From contig NZ_CP147407.1 in the NCBI RefSeq assembly GCF_037201815.1, forward strand, positions 1,488,001 through 1,552,000: a stretch of DNA of 64,000 nucleotides, written 5' to 3'. A program made the translations under genes and the position numbers. Source of the stretch: Metabacillus sp. FJAT-52054 (GTDB lineage: Bacteria; Bacillota; Bacilli; Bacillales; Bacillaceae). The notes under the pieces are model-generated. The model made no database searches, was not told the DNA's origin, and saw only the letters and a list, made by a program, of their open reading frames with translations. Below are positions 1 to 7,929 of this stretch, one piece after another. Position 1 is the stretch's first letter. The number at the start of each line of letters is the position of its first letter.

Positions 1-1
1 C

Positions 2-148
2 GAAGTGAGCAGTGTTATGTCTGAGAAAATGACATGCGAGCTCTCGTCTGGTGACTACATGCTTTGTATGAATGCCATTTCATTGGGGAAGCACGAAAGC
101 ACAGATGAACAAAAGTTGAAATATGAGCTAACTTTTATACCTAAGTAG
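2..148 (+). CDS. 3' end of an unrecognised protein gene
   Basis: An open frame runs from the window edge to a TAG stop and encodes the last 48 residues, ending LTFIPK. The segment is polar, with no motif, signal or membrane span that I recognise. A strong hairpin with a T-run follows at once, which supports this being the end of a real transcription unit. The start lies outside the window, so no function is assigned. Confidence 0.5.
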   Translation, partial: EVSSVMSEKMTCELSSGDYMLCMNAISLGKHESTDEQKLKYELTFIPK

Positions 149-175
149 AAACCAGCTTAAATGCTGGTTTTTTTA
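149..175 (+). terminator. Rho-independent terminator
   Basis: The inverted repeat AAACCAGC / GCTGGTTT with a 6-nt loop runs straight into a T-rich tail, directly after the stop codon at 148. Confidence 0.85.
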
Positions 176-186
176 TTGTTTACAAA

Positions 187-201
187 TTATAATAATTATC
201 A
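187..201 (+). promoter_or_regulatory. PerR/Fur-type operator, box 1 (zosA)
   Basis: TTATAATAATTATCA fits the 7-1-7 PerR consensus TTATAATNATTATAA at all but one defined position. Its right half, ATTATCA, is also the Fur half-site, so this box could bind either regulator. It lies upstream of the zosA promoter. Confidence 0.75.
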
Positions 202-209
202 AAACTAAA

Positions 210-224
210 TTATAATAATTATTA
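210..224 (+). promoter_or_regulatory. PerR-type operator, box 2 (zosA)
   Basis: TTATAATAATTATTA differs from the PerR consensus at one position. It starts 23 bp after box 1, about two helix turns, and ends just before the -35 region. B. subtilis zosA is known to be PerR-controlled, which agrees with the site. Confidence 0.78.
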
Positions 225-253
225 TTTAGTTTTTAAGGTCAATCTGCTATAAT
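225..253 (+). promoter_or_regulatory. sigma-A promoter of zosA
   Basis: A perfect -10, TATAAT, lies at 248-253 with a weak -35 (TTTAGT-like) about 17 bp upstream. Box 2 abuts the -35, so a bound repressor would block RNA polymerase. Confidence 0.6.
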
Positions 254-339
254 AAGGAATATCCCTTATATTATTATGGTTTTCTTAAAATTTATGTTCT
301 GCGAAGATGATTAGTATTCTCAATTAGAGGTGATTTGTT

Positions 340-2220
340 ATGGAGAAAGGTCTGACTAAGTTAAATTCAGGATGGCATCAGTATGCTGAGTTAACAGCTG
401 CCATTCTCTCAGGTTTGTTAATTGCAGCGGGATGGGCATTTCAGCAAAGCTATGAGCCTATTTCAGTGATGTTATTTATTTTAGCCTTCCTTATCGGAGG
501 TTTTGCCAAAGCTAAGGAGGGGATTGAAGAAACCGTTTCTGAACGGACATTGAATGTTGAACTGCTGATGATCTTTGCCGCCATTGGCTCTGCCATCATT
601 GGCCATTGGATGGAAGGTGCCATCTTAATTTTTATATTTTCACTAAGCGGAGCTTTAGAAACGTATACGATGAATAAAAGTCAAAAGGAAATTTCTTCAT
701 TGATGGAAATTCAGCCTGAGGAAGCTGTAAGGATTAATGGTGATGCTCAGCAGAAAGTCCATGTCAGTGAGCTTATAAAGGGGGACCTGATTCTCATTAA
801 ACCTGGTGAGCGGGTTCCGGCTGATGGAATTCTCGAGAGCGGAATAACAACGGTTGATCAATCAGCGATAACTGGTGAATCGATACCTGTTGACAAGAAA
901 GAAAACGATGAATTTTATGCGGGTACAGTAAATCTTACCGGGTCCATCACGATTCGGGTAAGCAGGAAAAGTGAGGATACGCTTTTTTCGAAAATCATCC
1001 AAATGGTTCAGTCTGCACAATCTGAAAAGTCACCTTCCCAGCTATTTATTGAACGCTTTGAAAGCACGTATGTGAAAGCTGTACTGGCAGCCGTTGGATT
1101 AATGATGGTTGTCCCTCATTTTGCATTGGGCTGGAGCTGGGGTGAAACATTTTACCGGGCAATGGTATTAATGGTCGTTGCATCCCCATGTGCGCTTGTC
1201 GCATCGATAATGCCGGCCAGTCTATCCGCTATCTCCAACGGAGCAAAAAATGGCCTTTTGTTTAAAGGAGGCGTCCATCTTGAGAGACTATCCAGAGCTA
1301 AGATCATTGCCTTTGATAAAACAGGTACTTTAACAAAAGGCGAACCTTCCGTCACGGATGTGAACCTGCGGGAAGGGATTGATACCGCAGAACTATTCAG
1401 TGCCGCAGGGTCCATTGAAAATCAATCGAACCATCCTCTTGCAAAAGCCATAGTCGAATTCACCCGTCAAGTGGAGGGGGTTCAGCTGAAGCGGACGGAG
1501 GTAACAGAAGAATTCGGCATGGGCATTACAGCGGCTTGGGGTGGAAACAAATATTTTATAGGAAAAGCTGAATTTGTTGGGAAAGAAGAAGCGCTAACAT
1601 TCGCTGATGGAGCAGCACGGCAGTTTGCGAAAACTGGGAAGACCGTCGTGTTTGTAAGGGATGAGAAAGGAATTGCCGCTTTATTTGCATTAAAAGACAC
1701 GATCCGTCCTGAAACGAAAAAGGCCATTGAATCCTTTAAATTAAATGGGATTCAAACTGTGATGCTGACCGGCGACAGCGAACAAACAGCGAAATCAATT
1801 GCACAAGAAGCACATTTGGATTCCTATCGTGCACAATGCATGCCCGAGGATAAGCTAAATGAGATCAAGCAGCTTAAATCCAAAGCTGGTGTAACCATTA
1901 TGGTAGGAGATGGGATTAATGACGCGCCTGCACTTGCCCTTGCGGATGTCGGGGTTGCTATGGGGGAAGGGTCGGAAGCGGCACTTGAAACAGCCGATAT
2001 CGTCCTGATGAAAAATGATCTTCAAAAGCTTTCTGATGCAATTGCTCTTTCAAAAAAAATGAATCGAATTGTTAAGCAGAACATCGTTTTTTCAATGGCA
2101 GTCATTGCTCTGCTGATCTGCTCAAATTTCCTTCAAATTCTGAGTTTGCCATACGGTGTGATCGGTCACGAAGGAAGTACCATTCTCGTTATATTAAATG
2201 GATTAAGACTTTTAAAATAA
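340..2220 (+). CDS. zosA: P1B-type zinc-transporting ATPase ZosA
   Basis: Membrane ATPase of the heavy-metal P1B class. In B. subtilis ZosA takes up Zn2+ during peroxide stress. Visible landmarks over 626 residues are the actuator TGES near 178-181, the membrane metal motif SPC near 282-284, the phosphorylated Asp of DKTGTLT at 326, the HP motif at 365-366, the hinge GDGIND near 523-528, and a late His-Glu near 610. There is no N-terminal HMA or CxxC metal-binding domain, as in ZosA and unlike CadA or CopA. ATG start behind AGAGGTG. The tandem PerR-type boxes upstream support the ZosA call. Metal specificity cannot be proved from sequence alone, so Cd, Co or Mn remain possible. Confidence 0.88.
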   Translation: MEKGLTKLNSGWHQYAELTAAILSGLLIAAGWAFQQSYEPISVMLFILAFLIGGFAKAKEGIEETVSERTLNVELLMIFAAIGSAIIGHWMEGAILIFIFSLSGALETYTMNKSQKEISSLMEIQPEEAVRINGDAQQKVHVSELIKGDLILIKPGERVPADGILESGITTVDQSAITGESIPVDKKENDEFYAGTVNLTGSITIRVSRKSEDTLFSKIIQMVQSAQSEKSPSQLFIERFESTYVKAVLAAVGLMMVVPHFALGWSWGETFYRAMVLMVVASPCALVASIMPASLSAISNGAKNGLLFKGGVHLERLSRAKIIAFDKTGTLTKGEPSVTDVNLREGIDTAELFSAAGSIENQSNHPLAKAIVEFTRQVEGVQLKRTEVTEEFGMGITAAWGGNKYFIGKAEFVGKEEALTFADGAARQFAKTGKTVVFVRDEKGIAALFALKDTIRPETKKAIESFKLNGIQTVMLTGDSEQTAKSIAQEAHLDSYRAQCMPEDKLNEIKQLKSKAGVTIMVGDGINDAPALALADVGVAMGEGSEAALETADIVLMKNDLQKLSDAIALSKKMNRIVKQNIVFSMAVIALLICSNFLQILSLPYGVIGHEGSTILVILNGLRLLK

Positions 2221-2228
2221 TGCATTGT

Positions 2229-2256
2229 CCCCTGAGATTGAAGTCAGGGGGCTTTT
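2229..2256 (+). terminator. Terminator of zosA
   Basis: The stem CCCCTGA / TCAGGGG, with a short loop, is followed by GCTTTTT, 8 bases after the zosA stop. Confidence 0.85.
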
Positions 2257-2266
2257 TAGTACGCTC

Positions 2267-2458
2267 TTATACCTCTGTTTCAGTCTCTGGTCTTCTAACA
2301 ACAATAATATAAGCGAAGACAAAGCAAATGAATCCTGCAATCCATCCTATAAGGGAACTGAAATAATAAAAATCAATGAGCGCCATACCGATAAACGGAC
2401 AGGCCAGCCCAAGCAAGGTTAATATAACAACACTTTTTCTTTTAATAAATCCAGCCAT
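2267..2458 (-). CDS. Small two-span membrane protein
   Basis: Encodes about 63 residues with two hydrophobic segments separated by a short loop, a basic start (AGFIKRKS) and a charged C-terminus (RRPETETEV). Unrecognised family. AAGGAG lies 8 bases before the ATG at 2458. An in-frame GTG at 2464 would sit too close to the Shine-Dalgarno sequence, so the ATG was chosen. The gene converges on zosA. Membrane location is a prediction and the role is unknown. Confidence 0.65.
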   Translation of the reverse strand: MAGFIKRKSVVILTLLGLACPFIGMALIDFYYFSSLIGWIAGFICFVFAYIIVVRRPETETEV

Positions 2459-2597
2459 ATACACATCTCCTTAGGCATGCGAACACCGTTATTATACAGA
2501 AAAACCAGGGGAAAGAAAAATCGTTTAAGAATAACTTTTCCATTATTTAAGAAATAAACTTGAAAAGTAAAAAAAAGGTGTTTTCATCTAAATTTAA

Positions 2598-2646
2598 GCT
2601 CTGTTAAACTTGGCTGCTGCAGCGGAAATCAACAGCCAAGTTTAAC
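2598..2646. repeat. Deleted MITE copy (fold-back end)
   Basis: Begins with the 63101 element's end, GCTCTGTTAAACTTGGCTG, and then carries the same end inverted (CAGCCAAGTTTAAC), joined by CTGCAGCGGAAATCAA. It is a near-perfect fold-back of one element end. Apart from this repeat, I see no gene in the roughly 300 bases between 2459 and 2755. Confidence 0.75.
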
Positions 2647-2755
2647 CAGTGAGTTCGAAAAAATTTCAAGTATATTGAAGGAAAATGGAAATTTGTGATG
2701 GAATAATAGATTAGTTTCGATTGAACAGCATGATTGAAAATTAGGGGGGGATCTT

Positions 2756-3202
2756 TTGAAAATGAAACGGCTATTTTTGATTATGCTTGGAATAGTATTT
2801 TTTATGACAGCTTGTAATAAAGAAGAAGCGGTGAAAGAGGAAAAATGGGAAGAGAATAGTCCAACCTTTACTTCTGAATACGGTGAAATGTTTGGGAAAA
2901 AAGGCAGCATTGGAATTATAGGTTCTAAATCAATTACAGAAAATGGACAAAAGTGGATGTGGCATTTTTGGGGAACTGAACAAATAGCAGATAAAGAATG
3001 GGAAGTAAAAGCTTTTATGCAAGGCAAAGAAGCGATTAACCCAATAACATTTAAAGATGAGCGATTAATTCCCCGCGGTAATGAAATAAATGGACACGCT
3101 CGTTCAGCCGTGATATTTCCAGAATCAGGACGGTGGAAGTTAAAGGTCTATATTGACGGAAAATATTTTGATGAGCTGATTGTGAATATTACTCAAGCAT
3201 GA
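2756..3202 (+). CDS. Putative lipoprotein, Ig-like fold candidate
   Basis: Encodes 148 residues. A lipoprotein signal is clear: basic KMKR, a hydrophobic stretch, then FMTAC with the lipidated Cys near residue 20, followed by a charged linker. The mature part is beta-rich (KWMWHFWG, RSAVIFPESGRWKLKVYIDGKYFDEL in two pieces) and ends in a strand-rich segment resembling DUF4871-type extracytoplasmic domains; that family link is tentative. The TTG start lies 4-6 bases after GGGGGG; an ATG two codons later is the alternative. It stands alone, with its own terminator. Anchored on the outer face of the membrane; function unknown. Confidence 0.75.
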   Translation: MKMKRLFLIMLGIVFFMTACNKEEAVKEEKWEENSPTFTSEYGEMFGKKGSIGIIGSKSITENGQKWMWHFWGTEQIADKEWEVKAFMQGKEAINPITFKDERLIPRGNEINGHARSAVIFPESGRWKLKVYIDGKYFDELIVNITQA

Positions 3203-3209
3203 CAAGTTA

Positions 3210-3240
3210 AACGCTTGAAGATTCCTTCAAGCGTTTTTTA
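3210..3240. terminator. Bidirectional terminator
   Basis: The stem AACGCTTGAAG / CTTCAAGCGTT is followed by TTTTTA. It sits between the lipoprotein gene and the convergent glycosyltransferase and can serve both. Confidence 0.85.
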
Positions 3241-3247
3241 ACATTTG

Positions 3248-4369
3248 TTAAGAATAAGACCGTCCCTTCCATTCATATCCCTTTTTGCGAATGGAGGTAT
3301 ACATTGATACAACCATAAGGGAGATGAAGGCAGCAGCTGACAGCGGCATAGAGAAGGCCAGGGAAAGCTTTTGATTGGAGCGCCAGTCGATAAACATTTT
3401 TTGTAGAACGATTAGGATATAGGGTAAGTACCAGAAAATCAAAAAAGATTGCAAGATAATGAGCTGAGCGACTCCGTAAACAAGCAAAAACAACGGGAAC
3501 ACATAGAAAAGTGCATAAAATAAACAAAGGCTGATGGTAATGGGCAGTGAACGGCCAAAACCGGGAAAGATATTCTTCTTAAAGCCTTCCCATGCTTCCC
3601 TGCTTGAACTGTACATATAGCAGGTGACCATATCCGTGACATTTGCCAGCAATACTCGTTTTCTATTCTCTTTCATTTTTCGAGTGAGATGCACATCATC
3701 TACGATCGAGTCTTTAATACTCTCGTGACCGCCGATTTTTTCATAATCTGTCCGTTTAAACAGCATGAAAGCTCCATGAGCGGCTGTGGCAGCGGGAAAT
3801 GCAGTCCGGTTTGCCAATAGGAGAGGAAGATGGAAGTATACGAGAAAATGCTGCATTGGAACAAGCCATTTCTCAATCAAATACTGTACAGGAAATTTAG
3901 GAAAGCCGGTTAAAAGGGAAACCTTAGCAGATTCCAGCGTGTGCACAGCACGTTCAATTGTCATTGGTGCCAGACGGACATCTGCGTCTAAAAAAAGGAT
4001 AAGTTCTGTATCAGCATGACGGCTCAATGTGTGGCACGCATGGACTTTCCCAGCCCAGCCTTTAGGAAGACTTCTGCCAGACAGGATTTTAAACCTCCCA
4101 TCATCGCCAGTATGTCTGTTTAAAAGCTCATATGTACGGTCTTCAGATTGATCATCCAAAAGCAAAAAACAAAGGTTAGGATATTTCAGTTTTTTTAGCA
4201 TGGAAATGAGATCTGGTACATTTCGTTCTTCATTTCGGAGAGGAACAAGAATGCTTACTGCTGGGTAATGGGTAATCTCTGAATCTTTAAGCTTAGGCAT
4301 AAAAAAGGAGTTGGCTACAGTTAAAAGCAGAAAAATAAAGAGAAGAATGGTGTAGATGACGATTAACAA
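3248..4369 (-). CDS. Membrane glycosyltransferase family 2, carotenoid cluster
   Basis: Encodes 373 residues. An N-terminal membrane anchor is followed by a GT2 (GT-A) domain: the start of the nucleotide-binding fold (ILVPLRNEERN), DDQSEDRTYE, GWAGKVHAC, the metal-binding FLDADVRL near 125-132, and the acceptor-site region GGHESIKDSIVDD. Several membrane spans and a C-terminal KGYEWKGRSY follow. This plan is shared by CrtQ and HpnB-like enzymes that glycosylate apolar lipids. It lies next to crtP on the same strand, suggesting sugar transfer to a carotenoid or a related lipid. The TTG start is 11 bases from AAGGAGG. It is a diverged paralogue of the crtQ gene at 6244. Its exact acceptor is unknown. 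Confidence 0.8.
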   Translation of the reverse strand: MLIVIYTILLFIFLLLTVANSFFMPKLKDSEITHYPAVSILVPLRNEERNVPDLISMLKKLKYPNLCFLLLDDQSEDRTYELLNRHTGDDGRFKILSGRSLPKGWAGKVHACHTLSRHADTELILFLDADVRLAPMTIERAVHTLESAKVSLLTGFPKFPVQYLIEKWLVPMQHFLVYFHLPLLLANRTAFPAATAAHGAFMLFKRTDYEKIGGHESIKDSIVDDVHLTRKMKENRKRVLLANVTDMVTCYMYSSSREAWEGFKKNIFPGFGRSLPITISLCLFYALFYVFPLFLLVYGVAQLIILQSFLIFWYLPYILIVLQKMFIDWRSNQKLSLAFSMPLSAAAFISLMVVSMYTSIRKKGYEWKGRSYS

Positions 4370-4518
4370 TTTGGGCTATGCCTCCTTAATAAGACTCTGA
4401 AAATGCGGCCTATTGAATTACGATATTCTTCAACTAAAAAGGACAGGCCCGCTAAGGACCAGTCCTTCTTTATTAGTATAAATCTTTCTATGCCTTTAAG
4501 AAAAGGTTAGGGCCCGGT

Positions 4519-6030
4519 TCAGCCAATCTCTTTTTGTGTTGCTTTTGCAAGATCATCCTCTAAGATGAGATCTGCTGTAAGCTGTCCGGAAAGAGTAACC
4601 ATGGGAACGCCCCCGCCTGGGTGGGTTGAGCCGCCTGTAAAATAAAGGTTATGGAGCAGTTTGCTTCGGCTTGGAACTTTAAATCCTCCGTTTTTCTTCC
4701 GGTCTGTCGCGACCCCGTAAATGGAACCTCCGTTTGAGCCGTATAATTCCTGAATATCATCCGGAGTAAACTGGTATTCCCATTCAATGTGATTCCTTAA
4801 GTCTGCAACACCCATTCGTTCCAGTTTATCGAGAACCTTTTCACGGTATTGCTCCTTCATTCCCTCCCATGTTTCTCCCTCTTTCAATGGAGGAACGTGG
4901 GTAAGAACAAACAAGTTTTCTTTTCCTTCAGGAGCTTGAGTAGAATCTGATTTGGAAGAGATGCCGATGTAAACCGTTGGATCATCGGCAGGAATGCCTT
5001 CATTGAAAATTTGGTCAAATTCTTTCTTTGGATCCTCAGAAAAGAAGAAATTGTGATGGGCCAAATGTTTATACTCTTTATTTACCCCAAGGAGAAGGAC
5101 TAAGCCTGATACAGTCGGAACATATTTTTCAAGTTCCTCCGCAGCCTTCTGGCTTCCGCTGTGGGTTTCCATAATTGTCTTATATGCGGGGATCGCCTCC
5201 AGATTGGAAACGATTAAGTCTGCATGAAGAATGTCTCCATCCTCAAGCTCTACACCCGTGGCGGTATCGCCCTCTGTAATGACTCTTTTCACCTTGCTGT
5301 TGAGCCGGACGTCTACGTTAAGCTCGCGAAGCACTTTATTCATAGCTTCGGCGATTTTGTACATTCCGCCTTCGACATAGTGAATGCCGATGCCAAGCTG
5401 TACGTAGACAAGCTGAGATAAAATGGCAGGAGCCTGATAGGGTGAAGAACCGATGTACATAATCATAAAATTAAACAGCTGCTGAAGATGCTTGCTCTTG
5501 AAATGCTTTTTCGTTACCTGGTCCATCGACTTGATCGGATCCATGGCCAAAAGCTCTTTCATTGAATGCATGTTCCTTAAATCGTTAATTCCGGTCAGGC
5601 TCCGTTTATAAAAGCTCTTTAAGCTGTATTCATACATTTTTGTGCAGTAGGACATATATTGAAAAAATTCGTGCTGATCTTCAGGGTTATGCTCCTTCAG
5701 CTGTTCCATCAGCTGCTGCAGGTCACTGGTCAGGTCGATGGTTGTTCCATCTTCAAAAAAAGTTCTCCATTGCGGTTCAATCCGTTTAATTTTTATGTAA
5801 TCATGAATATCCCGGTTTGCACTGCGGAAAAGCTGTTCCAAAACCCATGGCATGGTTAGGATAGAGGGGCCTGTATCAAATTTAAACCCGTTTCCTTCTC
5901 TTACATTTAATTTCCCGCCAAGTCTTTCGCCTTTCTCAATAACCGTGACATCATATTGATCTGCAGCAAGACGGATTGCAGATGACATTCCGCCAAGCCC
6001 GCCACCGATAACAATTACCTTTTTCCTCAA
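4519..6030 (-). CDS. crtP: 4,4'-diaponeurosporene oxygenase CrtP (CrtNb) type
   Basis: FAD-dependent desaturase-like oxidoreductase of 503 residues. The dinucleotide-binding motif VIGGGLGGMSSAIRLA lies at the N-terminus, followed by EKGERLGGK. GPSILTMPW and the C-terminal segment with YFTGGSTHPGGGVPMVTLSGQ match CrtP of Staphylococcus better than the desaturase CrtN, as does the GSIYGVATDRKKNGGF stretch. CrtP oxidises the terminal methyl of 4,4'-diaponeurosporene on the way to the carboxylate that CrtQ glycosylates. The TTG start is 9 bases after AAGGAGG. crtM and crtN, needed to make the substrate, are not in this window and must lie elsewhere if the pathway is complete. Confidence 0.85.
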   Translation of the reverse strand: MRKKVIVIGGGLGGMSSAIRLAADQYDVTVIEKGERLGGKLNVREGNGFKFDTGPSILTMPWVLEQLFRSANRDIHDYIKIKRIEPQWRTFFEDGTTIDLTSDLQQLMEQLKEHNPEDQHEFFQYMSYCTKMYEYSLKSFYKRSLTGINDLRNMHSMKELLAMDPIKSMDQVTKKHFKSKHLQQLFNFMIMYIGSSPYQAPAILSQLVYVQLGIGIHYVEGGMYKIAEAMNKVLRELNVDVRLNSKVKRVITEGDTATGVELEDGDILHADLIVSNLEAIPAYKTIMETHSGSQKAAEELEKYVPTVSGLVLLLGVNKEYKHLAHHNFFFSEDPKKEFDQIFNEGIPADDPTVYIGISSKSDSTQAPEGKENLFVLTHVPPLKEGETWEGMKEQYREKVLDKLERMGVADLRNHIEWEYQFTPDDIQELYGSNGGSIYGVATDRKKNGGFKVPSRSKLLHNLYFTGGSTHPGGGVPMVTLSGQLTADLILEDDLAKATQKEIG

Positions 6031-6243
6031 ATTTTTCAGCCTCCTTATTAATTCAATAAAAATGGATTACAATGGTAATTAGATCCGTCTATCATTTTAT
6101 CCAAACGTGTGAATTTTTCATTCATTGCTATAAGAAGTATTTTCCACAATAATGCAATGCGGAAACCTGAATTAATCCCCTTAGTACGCATTATTGAAGA
6201 AAAGGGGTATAATGAAGGAACCATTCTAGTGAGGTGGCTCTTT

Positions 6244-7359
6244 GTGGCAATTATTATATTCGCTCTTTTAATCGGCATCTTTTTATTCTGGAGGATCCCG
6301 ACGCTAGAATCGATTCCGTCTGAGAAGAGCAGGAATTACGTACGGGAAAAACTCTCTATCATTATTCCTGCAAGAAATGAGGAAAAAAATCTTCAAGTGC
6401 TATTTGCTTCTTTAGCCTCTCAGAGTGATGCTCCATTTGAAATCATTGTGGCAAATGATCAATCCGGCGACAGAACGAAAGAAACGGCTGAATCATACGG
6501 TGCAAGAGTGGTTGATGTTCCAGAGCTTCCGGATGGATGGTCTGGGAAATCCTGGGCTTGCTGGAACGGTGCAAAAGCAAGCTCAGGCGAATGGCTGCTA
6601 TTTCTCGATGCTGATACTTATTTTGAAAAAAACGGTTTAACACGATTGGCGGATTTTTTTCGGCATATTGAAGCTAAAGGTGTTCTTACAGTTCATCCTT
6701 TCCATGAAACAAAAAAGTTTTACGAAAGCGGCTCCTCTCTTTTCCATCTCATGACAGTAGGTGCGATTGGTGCCTTTGCTCCTGAATGGGCTAGAAAAAA
6801 AGCAAACGGAGCATTCGGACAAGCGCTTATGTGTACGAGAGAGAGTTACTTCGGCTGGGGCGGACATGAATCAATAAAAAGCGAAATCGTTGAAAATATG
6901 GCCATGGGAGAACGGATATTTGAGTCCGGTAAATCCATCTTTTACGCCAGCGGCAAGAAGGCGGTTTCGATGCGTATGTATCCCGACGGCTTGAAAAGCA
7001 TGACTTACGGCTGGGCAAAAAGTTTTGCATCAGGAGCAAAAACGGCTAAGTTTGTCTACTTGGTCTTATCGTCGATTTGGATTGCAGGTCTCATCTCTTT
7101 CTTTGTGAAAATTCCGCTCCTCTTTACGGACAGCTGGCTGCCCCTTATTCTCCTTTACGCAGCTGCAGCTGTTCAGCTCGGAAGCGCGTTATCAAAATTC
7201 GGCCGTTTCTCCAAATGGAGTGTTCTGCTGTTTCCGCTCCATATTTTGTACTTTTTGTCTGTTTTTGGATTTTCGATCTATCAGACATTTATCCGTAAAA
7301 ATGCCAGCTGGAAGGGCAGAAGTATTGTGAAAAGCGCGAAGGAGGCCCATCGTAAGTGA
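6244..7359 (+). CDS. crtQ: Carotenoid glycosyltransferase CrtQ
   Basis: GT2 enzyme that in staphyloxanthin-type pathways adds glucose to 4,4'-diaponeurosporenoate. Features are an N-terminal membrane anchor, LSIIIPARNEEKN, DQSGDRTKET, GWSGKSWACW, FLDADTYF, the CrtQ-like HPFHETKKFYE followed by FHLMTVG, then GGHESI, C-terminal membrane spans and WKGRS near the end. The GTG at 6244 has an AGGTGG 6 bases away and gives 371 residues, close to CrtQ of S. aureus (375). An upstream in-frame ATG at 6109 lacks a convincing ribosome site. Divergent from crtP; the stop overlaps the crtO start, so the two are probably cotranscribed. Confidence 0.85.
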   Translation: MAIIIFALLIGIFLFWRIPTLESIPSEKSRNYVREKLSIIIPARNEEKNLQVLFASLASQSDAPFEIIVANDQSGDRTKETAESYGARVVDVPELPDGWSGKSWACWNGAKASSGEWLLFLDADTYFEKNGLTRLADFFRHIEAKGVLTVHPFHETKKFYESGSSLFHLMTVGAIGAFAPEWARKKANGAFGQALMCTRESYFGWGGHESIKSEIVENMAMGERIFESGKSIFYASGKKAVSMRMYPDGLKSMTYGWAKSFASGAKTAKFVYLVLSSIWIAGLISFFVKIPLLFTDSWLPLILLYAAAAVQLGSALSKFGRFSKWSVLLFPLHILYFLSVFGFSIYQTFIRKNASWKGRSIVKSAKEAHRK

Positions 7360-7865
7360 ATCCCTTTTGGCTAATTGCCGTTAATGCAATCCTTTTGCTG
7401 TTCATACAATTCGGGACTGCCTGGATTTTGTCCTGCATTCCTTCAAAAAACTTTCGCCGCTCCTCATTTCTTTACAAAAAAAGAAAATGGGAGCGTGAGG
7501 GAAGGTTTTATGAACGATTGTCCATCAGAAGGTGGAAAGATCGGCTTCCAGAAGCAGGAGGATGGTTTGAAAAGGGGTATTCGAAGAAATCCTTGCAAGG
7601 CACCAATGAAGAAAACATCGACAGGTTTATCATTGAGACAAGGCGGGGGGAGCTTGCCCATTGGCTTCAGATTCTCCCATCCTTTCTCTTTTTTCTTTGG
7701 AACAGTCCGCTTGGCGGCTGGATCATCGTGAGCTATGCACTCGCCTTTAATCTTCCTTTTATTGCTATTCAAAGGTATAACCGAATTAGGTTAATCAGAG
7801 TTTCAGAAACTAAAAAAAGAGTACAAAAAAAAATTCTCTTAAAAAAGCCGAATCGGTTTACATGA
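7356..7865 (+). CDS. crtO: Glycosyl-diaponeurosporenoate acyltransferase CrtO
   Basis: Encodes 169 residues. The arrangement FYERLSIRRWKDRLPEAG, GYSKKSL, then RFIIETRRGELAHW and a C-terminal RYNRIRL matches CrtO of the staphyloxanthin pathway, which esterifies the sugar of the glycosyl carotenoid with a fatty acid. Hydrophobic segments at the N-terminus and near 105-135 indicate a membrane enzyme. The GTG start overlaps the crtQ stop (GTGA), with GGAGG upstream. Expected to act directly after CrtQ. Length is close to the family norm (about 165). Confidence 0.87.
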   Translation: MNPFWLIAVNAILLLFIQFGTAWILSCIPSKNFRRSSFLYKKRKWEREGRFYERLSIRRWKDRLPEAGGWFEKGYSKKSLQGTNEENIDRFIIETRRGELAHWLQILPSFLFFLWNSPLGGWIIVSYALAFNLPFIAIQRYNRIRLIRVSETKKRVQKKILLKKPNRFT

Positions 7866-7929
7866 AATTTCCCGTTTTGATAAGATAGCAACTGACCCAT
7901 ACATATATCCGCGGAAAGGCGTGGCCTGA

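Noticed and set aside
6196..6213. Promoter GGGTATAAT before crtQ as a sigma-B site
   Set aside because: The GGGTAT would suit a sigma-B -10, but no GTTTAA lies 12-15 bases upstream; a plain TATAAT without -35 is all that can be said.
6048..6278. 76-codon frame between crtP and crtQ
   Set aside because: Overlaps the crtQ leader and start; no ribosome site.
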